Positions 7,372-11,023 of a stretch of 11,023 nt of DNA are shown one piece after another. Each line of letters opens with the position of its first letter. Within the stretch, counting starts at the first letter, position 1. The translations under genes were made by a program, and so were the position numbers. The stretch spans positions 1 through 11,023 of the forward strand of contig DAOUPL010000029.1 in assembly GCA_030626185.1 (NCBI GenBank), given 5' to 3'. The notes beneath the pieces are model-generated. The model saw only the letters and a program-made list of their open reading frames with translations, was not told the origin of the DNA and searched no databases. The DNA is from a bacterium. GTDB taxonomy: Bacteria; Babelota; Babeliae; Babelales; Vermiphilaceae.

Positions 7372-8823
7372 TTATAAAATTTCACCCGCAAGTTTACTCA
7401 ACTCACTACGTTCACTTGTTTCAAGATACACTGATGCAAAAATTTTATTATCACGGAATTTTTCACTGGCTGTCACTAAACCGTTACTACTAAAATCAAG
7501 ATACGGCGCATCAATTTGATACGGATCACCAGCAAGAATGACCTTACTACCCTCACCAGCACGAGTAACCAATGTTTTAACTTCATGTGGTGTTAAGTTT
7601 TGTGCTTCATCAATCAGGATAAATTGATACGGAATCGTTCTACCACGCATGTACGTTATCGCTTCCATACTTATTTTTCCATGACGGATAAGTTCTTGAA
7701 TTGGCAACATGCCAATACGATCTTTTTTACCTTTTTTATCTTTATCTTTGCTTTTGCCTTTATACTTGTCTTTGCCTTTAAATTTTTTACGTGGTCGCTC
7801 AAAAGGGTCACCTTCTTGCGAAAAATGTCTACTGCCAGTGATGGTATGCATGATAAAATCCATGTTATCATAAATTGGCATCATCCAATTGTGTAATTTC
7901 TCCTGCAAATCACCGGGTAAATAACCTAAATCTTTGCCAAGCGGCACCACAGGACGTGAGACTAACATGCGATCGTATGTGTGCTGTACCAACACTTTAA
8001 ACATACCCGAAATCAATGCTAAAAAAGTTTTACCTGTTCCTGCAGGGCCCAACAAACTTACCATCTGAATGCTATCATCCATAAGCACATCAAGTGCCAT
8101 AAGTTGTTGTGCGTTACGTGCTTGGAATGGCCATGGAATTGATGGCGCTGAAATTGGTAAAAATCCCTTTTTTCCCACATAGCGAAACACGCGATAATTC
8201 TGCGGATTTCCTTTACTTTCAAGTAACACAAACTCATTAAACGAAAAATCATACTCGTCTAATAGCTCTTGTAAAATCTTTGGTTGATTATTTTTTAATT
8301 GAATCGATGGCACTGCAACACGCAACCAGCCATGATAAAAGTCTTCTGCGCTGACATGTTCTTCAAGATAATCTTCTGCCAAAATACCCAATGCATCGGC
8401 TTTTACTCGCGCATTAAGATCTTTTGAGATAAAACGAACATCATACCCTCGCTGCAGATATGCATACGCAATGGTGAGAATATTATTATCCTCTTGCGGT
8501 AGAATAAACGGTAATTCTGGCATATCTTTGGTTGCAAACAATACCTGAATAATTGAACCGTTGTCTAACTTAACCCCTTGGCCTAAAACTCCTTTTGAAC
8601 GTAAACCATCAAGATTGCGAATCGCCTCTCGCGTGTTTCTACCGCGCTCGGTTCCTTCACGCTTAAACTTTTCAAGTTCTTCGATTACAATCGATGGAAT
8701 ACCAACAAACGCCCCATCAAATGAAAATAGTGCACTTGGATCGTGCACTAGAATATTTGTATCAAGAATGTATATACGTTCATTCTTTGTACTTTTTTTT
8801 GTTGTGCGTTTTTTTTGTACCAT
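7372..8823 (-). CDS. phoH: PIN-PhoH family ATPase/putative RNase-helicase
   Basis: The protein joins an N-terminal PIN nuclease domain to a C-terminal PhoH P-loop ATPase, the arrangement called PhoH2 in actinobacteria and YlaK in Bacillus. PhoH2 proteins have been described as RNA-unwinding and RNA-cleaving enzymes. The PIN domain (about 17-150) starts with IYILDTNILVHDP and keeps acidic residues Asp21, Glu49/50, Asp112 and Asp135. Walker A is GPAGTGKT (259-266), Walker B is FILIDEAQ (401-408), and GDPYQIDAPYLD follows at 432. The C-terminus ERSELSKLAGEIL is canonical. An unusual lysine-rich insert occupies residues 346-367. The ATG has AAGGAG (complement of 8828-8833) 4 nt upstream. It converges on yidD with 3 bp between stops, so no separate terminator fits. 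Confidence 0.94.
   Translation of the reverse strand: MVQKKRTTKKSTKNERIYILDTNILVHDPSALFSFDGAFVGIPSIVIEELEKFKREGTERGRNTREAIRNLDGLRSKGVLGQGVKLDNGSIIQVLFATKDMPELPFILPQEDNNILTIAYAYLQRGYDVRFISKDLNARVKADALGILAEDYLEEHVSAEDFYHGWLRVAVPSIQLKNNQPKILQELLDEYDFSFNEFVLLESKGNPQNYRVFRYVGKKGFLPISAPSIPWPFQARNAQQLMALDVLMDDSIQMVSLLGPAGTGKTFLALISGMFKVLVQHTYDRMLVSRPVVPLGKDLGYLPGDLQEKLHNWMMPIYDNMDFIMHTITGSRHFSQEGDPFERPRKKFKGKDKYKGKSKDKDKKGKKDRIGMLPIQELIRHGKISMEAITYMRGRTIPYQFILIDEAQNLTPHEVKTLVTRAGEGSKVILAGDPYQIDAPYLDFSSNGLVTASEKFRDNKIFASVYLETSERSELSKLAGEIL
7723..7788 (-). other. Lysine-rich insert coding segment within PhoH
   Basis: Codons 346-367 encode a stretch in which 13 of 22 residues are lysine, arranged largely as alternating K-D and K-G units (for example KGKSKDKDKKGKK). 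At DNA level it is a slippage-prone CTTTx-type tract. It lies between the MDFIMHTITG segment and the ELIRHGKISMEAITYMRGR segment of the ATPase, where a surface loop is expected. Confidence 0.8.
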
Positions 8824-9010
8824 AGTTCTCCTTACGATGATCGCCTTACCCCTTGTCAGCTTTAACCTAACATAGCAAAAAAGCGAATTACAATTGTCAG
8901 CACACGCAAATAGTTATTCAAAAAGCCGCAAACTATTGCTTTTTTACAATTTTTTAAATTACTATTTAGGATAAATAGAGATTTTAATTGTACAAAATGG
9001 AGACAATGTT
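8824..9010. other. Divergent intergenic region between phoH and the first secreted-protein gene
   Basis: These 187 bp separate the minus-strand phoH gene from the plus-strand gene at 9011. On the phoH side only a weak extended -10-like TGCTATGTT is visible (minus strand, around plus 8865-8875). On the other side lies the conserved promoter/leader module. No additional gene or RNA was recognised. GCAAATAGTT (8906-8915) can pair imperfectly with AACTATTGC (8931-8939). Confidence 0.6.
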
Positions 9011-9052
9011 TTGAAAAATTACGTACTAATCGCACTGTTAAGTGCTATAACT
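8926..9052 (+). repeat. Shared 5' module, copy 1 (promoter, leader, signal-peptide codons)
   Basis: This segment matches 9822-9949 closely. The first 23 bp (8926-8948) are identical to 9822-9844. Then come matching TACTATT, GATAAATAGAGATTT (GATAAGTAGAGATTT in the other copy), TACAAAA, GGAG and about 42 nt of signal-peptide coding with roughly three quarters identity. Similarity fades after the signal peptide. It reads as a duplicated regulatory and export cassette. Confidence 0.8.
8936..8965 (+). promoter_or_regulatory. Candidate promoter of the first secreted-protein gene
   Basis: TTGCTT (8936-8941) and TACTAT (8960-8965) are spaced 18 bp apart. The same two hexamers occur with the same 18-bp spacing before the second gene (9832-9861). 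Conservation of sequence and spacing supports a real promoter even though each hexamer is an imperfect match to the sigma-70 consensus. Confidence 0.5.
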
Positions 9053-9781
9053 TTAACAAACAAAGCAGAAGAATCTGTTTTTGATAAAAAAATAACTGAA
9101 TTTCAAGAATGGTTACGTGGCCCCATGCTTTATGATGATACAGATATACTAAAAATGGACCCAACAAGTGATAAAGAAAAAATAGAAACAAAAAAAGAAG
9201 TAAAAGCTGAAGAAGTAAAAGTTACCACAGAACCAAGTACACCAGAGACACCAGAACAAAAACCAGCACCAATAACCTTACCAACAACGTTTGCTGAAAT
9301 ATTTTCATCAATTGAGCCAAACGAGTTTGATCAACCAGAAAACTTTAAATCTTTATATTTCAACAAACAAAAGGATAAAGTCAGCGCTGTACGCGATATC
9401 GCACTCAAAACGCTTGCCGACGAATCACAAACAACCCCGCTAACGTACGAACAAATAAAAACAGCTATCATTGCTCTGCAAAACTATTATCGCTACGCAA
9501 AAGAGCTGCTAAAAGGCCTAATAGAAGATAGCCACTATCACAAAGTAGATATTTATCTTGATAAAATAAAAGCACTTATTGCTTCTGATAAAGAAGTTTC
9601 GCTCAAAAACTTTAATAAGCAACAACTACAAAGGCTATTTTACATCGAGTTTGATAAGTTCATTGCATCTGATTTATCAGATAGATTTGATATTATGTGG
9701 CAAAAATATCAAAAAACTCACGATGATGAAGAAATAGAAGAATCAGTAGAAGATGACGATGATGACGACGAGTGGCAATAG
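9011..9781 (+). CDS. Predicted exported acidic protein, unknown function
   Basis: No known family was recognised. The 256-residue product begins with MKNYVLIALLSAITLT, a short signal-peptide-like segment with cleavage possibly near Ala19. A Lys/Glu/Thr/Pro-rich linker (about 52-92, with EPSTPETPEQKPAP) follows. Then comes a region of about 140 residues predicted by eye to be mostly helical (TFAEIFSSIEP to MWQKYQ), with a strongly acidic tail (238-254, DDDDDDE). There are no cysteines and no recognisable catalytic motif. The start is TTG, chosen because it aligns with the second gene's ATG and lies 8 nt after GGAG (8999-9002). An ATG at 9006 is in another frame and stops after two codons. It shares its promoter region and signal codons with the gene at 9908. 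Confidence 0.75.
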   Translation: MKNYVLIALLSAITLTNKAEESVFDKKITEFQEWLRGPMLYDDTDILKMDPTSDKEKIETKKEVKAEEVKVTTEPSTPETPEQKPAPITLPTTFAEIFSSIEPNEFDQPENFKSLYFNKQKDKVSAVRDIALKTLADESQTTPLTYEQIKTAIIALQNYYRYAKELLKGLIEDSHYHKVDIYLDKIKALIASDKEVSLKNFNKQQLQRLFYIEFDKFIASDLSDRFDIMWQKYQKTHDDEEIEESVEDDDDDDEWQ

Positions 9782-9804
9782 TTCTTGTTAATCATTAAAT
9801 CTAT

Positions 9805-9852
9805 AAAAATCGTGTAAAAAACCGCAAACTATTGCTTTTTTACATGATTTTT
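9805..9852. terminator. Long AT-rich palindrome between the two secreted-protein genes
   Basis: A 17-nt arm (9805-9821) pairs with 9836-9852 along its full length with one G-U wobble. Inside it is a second stem GCAA/TTGC (9824-9827/9832-9835) closing an ACTA loop, with only a CC bulge between. The A-tract, hairpin and T-tract order fits a possibly bidirectional terminator for the upstream gene. However, the inner part is also conserved at 8926-8945, where no upstream plus-strand gene needs termination, so an operator or attenuator role is equally possible. Confidence 0.5.
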
Positions 9853-9949
9853 ATTTACTATTAAGATAAGTAGAGATTTAAATGGTTACAAAAACGGAGG
9901 TATTACCATGAAAAAACTAGTATTCATCGCACTTTTAAGTGTTATAATC
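9822..9949 (+). repeat. Shared 5' module, copy 2 (promoter, leader, signal-peptide codons)
   Basis: This is the partner of 8926-9052. It holds the 23-bp identical core (9822-9844), the TACTATT box, GATAAGTAGAGATTT, TTACAAAAACGGAGG and the first 14 codons of the second gene. The leader is 1 bp shorter between the core and the TAGAGAT motif than in copy 1. Confidence 0.8.
9832..9861 (+). promoter_or_regulatory. Candidate promoter of the second secreted-protein gene
   Basis: TTGCTT (9832-9837) and TACTAT (9856-9861), 18 bp apart, repeat the arrangement seen upstream of the first gene. The -35-like element lies inside the inner hairpin of the 9805-9852 palindrome. Confidence 0.5.
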
Positions 9950-10912
9950 GGTTGTGCTTATGTAAAGCACGTTAACGCAATTACCGCAGATGCGTATCGC
10001 GACGCATTACGAGACGTTGAAAAGGTTAATAAAGACCTTGAGAGTGGCGAACTTACCGCAGAAAAAAAAGAAGCTATTTCAGCAGAATTTAAGCGATTAG
10101 AAAAGATTTTAGGCAAAGGCTCTCCGCATACTGATTTTCTTGAAATGCAAGAGTTATACATAGAAAAAATTGAAGCTCCTGTAGAAGGTGAAGAATTTAT
10201 AGAAGATGAGCCTGTAGAAGAAGCTATAGAAATTGTTGATGGTGACGGTGAAGAAGAGTTCATTATAGAAGAAGAAGAAATTTTTGAAGATAAGCCTGTA
10301 GTTATTGAAGGTGACGGAACTGGAGGAATACCAAGTGGCATACCAATTCCACCACCACCGCCACCAAGTAGAACAACAACAACTACACCTGAAGAAACAA
10401 CTGAGGAAGAAGAAGAATTGCTAATAATTTATTCAACATTTCAAGATATAAATGATGCCCTAAGCAGGCTTACACCCATGAGCATACCTGACTGGGATTT
10501 TGATACATTTAAAGAAAAAATAGACATAGAAATTACGTTTTTGCTGAGCCGAGTAGCAAAAATAGAAGACAGACGAGATATTGAATCAAATGCAGAAGAA
10601 CTTGTACAGCGATATTGGGAAAAGCTGGACACTCTGGTAAAATCATTTATAAAAAAATTTAAAATAAATGAATTAATGAATATAAATACTGCTAAATCAA
10701 ATTTATATCTTGAAATCCAATCAGAAACCCCAATCAACCAACCTGGTGATATCAAAACTATTTTAAGAAACTTACAAGATGTAGTGGCAAGTGCAACGGA
10801 AGTTGTTAAGCCAGAACCAACACCAGAGACAACAACTTATCAAACATTCCAAAAAAAGTTTGAAAAATTAAAAGATGACGGAATTCTTGCAGTCACTCCT
10901 GGATTCAAGTAG
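9908..10912 (+). CDS. Predicted exported acidic, proline-rich protein, unknown function
   Basis: No known family was recognised. The 334 residues start with MKKLVFIALLSVIIGCAYVKHVNA, a signal peptide with a likely V-N-A cleavage site after residue 24. IIGC at 13-16 also loosely resembles a lipobox. Residues 25-90 look helical. Residues 93-137 are very acidic and contain an imperfect repeat of an ED-x-PV...GDG unit. A PIPPPPPPS run (146-154) and a TTTTTPEETTEEEEE stretch follow. About 171-300 look helical again, and a Pro/Thr linker (PEPTPETTT) leads to a short basic end. It resembles the 9011 gene in overall plan: signal peptide, low-complexity linker, and a helical region starting TF-x-x-I. 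GGAGG (9896-9900) precedes the ATG by 7 nt. About 16 of some 35 isoleucines use ATA, unlike the housekeeping genes. Confidence 0.8.
   Translation: MKKLVFIALLSVIIGCAYVKHVNAITADAYRDALRDVEKVNKDLESGELTAEKKEAISAEFKRLEKILGKGSPHTDFLEMQELYIEKIEAPVEGEEFIEDEPVEEAIEIVDGDGEEEFIIEEEEIFEDKPVVIEGDGTGGIPSGIPIPPPPPPSRTTTTTPEETTEEEEELLIIYSTFQDINDALSRLTPMSIPDWDFDTFKEKIDIEITFLLSRVAKIEDRRDIESNAEELVQRYWEKLDTLVKSFIKKFKINELMNINTAKSNLYLEIQSETPINQPGDIKTILRNLQDVVASATEVVKPEPTPETTTYQTFQKKFEKLKDDGILAVTPGFK
10202..10318 (+). repeat. Imperfect internal repeat encoding acidic ED-x-PV...GDG units
   Basis: Codons 99-114 (10202-10249) and 127-137 (10286-10318) encode related units: EDEPV ending in IVDGDG, and EDKPV ending in IEGDG. 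At DNA level GAAGATGAGCCTGTAG matches GAAGATAAGCCTGTAG at 15 of 16 bases, and GGTGACGG recurs at both ends. The second copy is shorter by five codons. Confidence 0.65.
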
Positions 10913-10917
10913 CAAGT

Positions 10918-10979
10918 GCATAATTATCTGATAAAATAAAAGGGCCGGTTAAGACCCTTTAAAAACAGGATAATTATGC
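10918..10979. repeat. Large imperfect palindrome covering the transposase start
   Basis: GCATAATTATCTG (10918-10930) is complementary to CAGGATAATTATGC (10966-10979) with a single bulged base. An inner AAAGGG/CCCTTT stem (10939-10944/10955-10960) lies within. The right arm contains the AGGA Shine-Dalgarno (10967-10970) and the ATG (10976-10978) of the transposase-like gene. The inner hairpin followed by TTTAAAAA may also weakly terminate the upstream transcript. It may include the left end of the insertion sequence, which cannot be fixed without the right end. Confidence 0.65.
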
Positions 10980-11023
10980 GAAAATACACACAACTATCAC
11001 AAGAATTAAGATATCAAATTTAC
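10976..11023 (+). mobile_element. Start of a probable IS30-family transposase (partial, cut by window end)
   Basis: The open frame runs off the window after 16 codons: MRKYTQLSQELRYQIY. This resembles the N-terminus of IS30-family DDE transposases, where a Y-x-x-L-(T/S)-x-E-x-R-Y-x-I pattern opens the helix-turn-helix region. AGGA lies 5 nt before the ATG. Only the first few residues are visible, so the family call rests on a short motif. The position directly after the secreted-protein genes places a mobile element at the edge of the accessory segment. Confidence 0.6.

Noticed and set aside
7259..7519. Plus-strand open frame of 86 codons
   Set aside because: It overlaps yidD in another frame and runs antisense to the end of phoH; its sequence resembles no family and both overlapped genes are well supported.
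8561..8875. Plus-strand open frame of 104 codons antisense to the phoH start
   Set aside because: It is a mirror of the conserved PIN-domain coding sequence and has no ribosome-binding site or recognisable family.
9947..9958. Lipoprotein assignment for the second secreted protein
   Set aside because: IIGC only loosely fits a lipobox, and a better signal peptidase I site (VNA) follows at residue 24; kept as an alternative only.
10441..10755. Minus-strand open frame antisense to the second secreted-protein gene
   Set aside because: No family, no ribosome-binding site, and the plus-strand gene has a signal peptide, Shine-Dalgarno and promoter.
1..11023. CRISPR array, toxin-antitoxin pair or restriction genes
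   Set aside because: No regularly spaced direct repeats and no recognisable defence or toxin genes. The PIN domain is fused to a PhoH ATPase and is not a VapC toxin.

Overview
The window is low-GC bacterial chromosome, dense with compact housekeeping genes, most of them for translation and protein biogenesis. It ends in a looser accessory segment. The short EF-Ts, divergent trigger factor, minimal rpmH-rnpA-yidD cluster and reshuffled gene order suggest a bacterium with a reduced, rearranged genome. A host-associated lineage such as Candidatus Dependentiae (TM6/Babeliae) would fit. This placement is inferred from gene content and base composition only; there is no rRNA gene or other phylogenetic anchor here.

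Layout. Positions 30-1088 (minus) hold mnmA, which 2-thiolates the tRNA wobble uridine. It diverges from argS (1233-2882, plus) across a 144-bp promoter region. A plus-strand run follows: argS, tsf (EF-Ts), frr (ribosome recycling factor), a tRNA-Leu(UAG) gene, a divergent trigger factor, and trxB 2 bp behind it. pyrH is missing from its usual place between tsf and frr. Next is the compact rpmH-rnpA-yidD cluster (6712-7368), whose genes overlap by 1 and 11 bp. Both rpmH (48 aa) and yidD (59 aa) are very short. yidC is not next to yidD: a convergent minus-strand PIN-PhoH ATPase/nuclease gene (7372-8823) ends 3 bp away.

The accessory segment (8824-11023) holds two unrecognised genes for predicted exported acidic proteins (9011-9781 and 9908-10912). 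They share a closely similar 5' module of promoter region, leader, Shine-Dalgarno site and signal-peptide codons, attached to largely different mature proteins. The second uses far more ATA codons than the housekeeping genes. The window closes with the first 16 codons of a probable IS30-type transposase. Its ribosome-binding site and start codon lie in one arm of a large imperfect palindrome.

Functionally, the first 7.4 kb supplies translation (tRNA charging and modification, elongation, recycling, L34, RNase P), nascent-chain folding (trigger factor), membrane insertion (YidD) and thiol redox (TrxB). The last 2 kb looks like a small lineage-specific secreted-protein locus beside a mobile element. 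The most unusual points are the reused 5' module, the TrxB that lacks the usual NADPH 2'-phosphate motif, the lysine-rich insert in the PhoH protein, and the palindrome over the transposase start.
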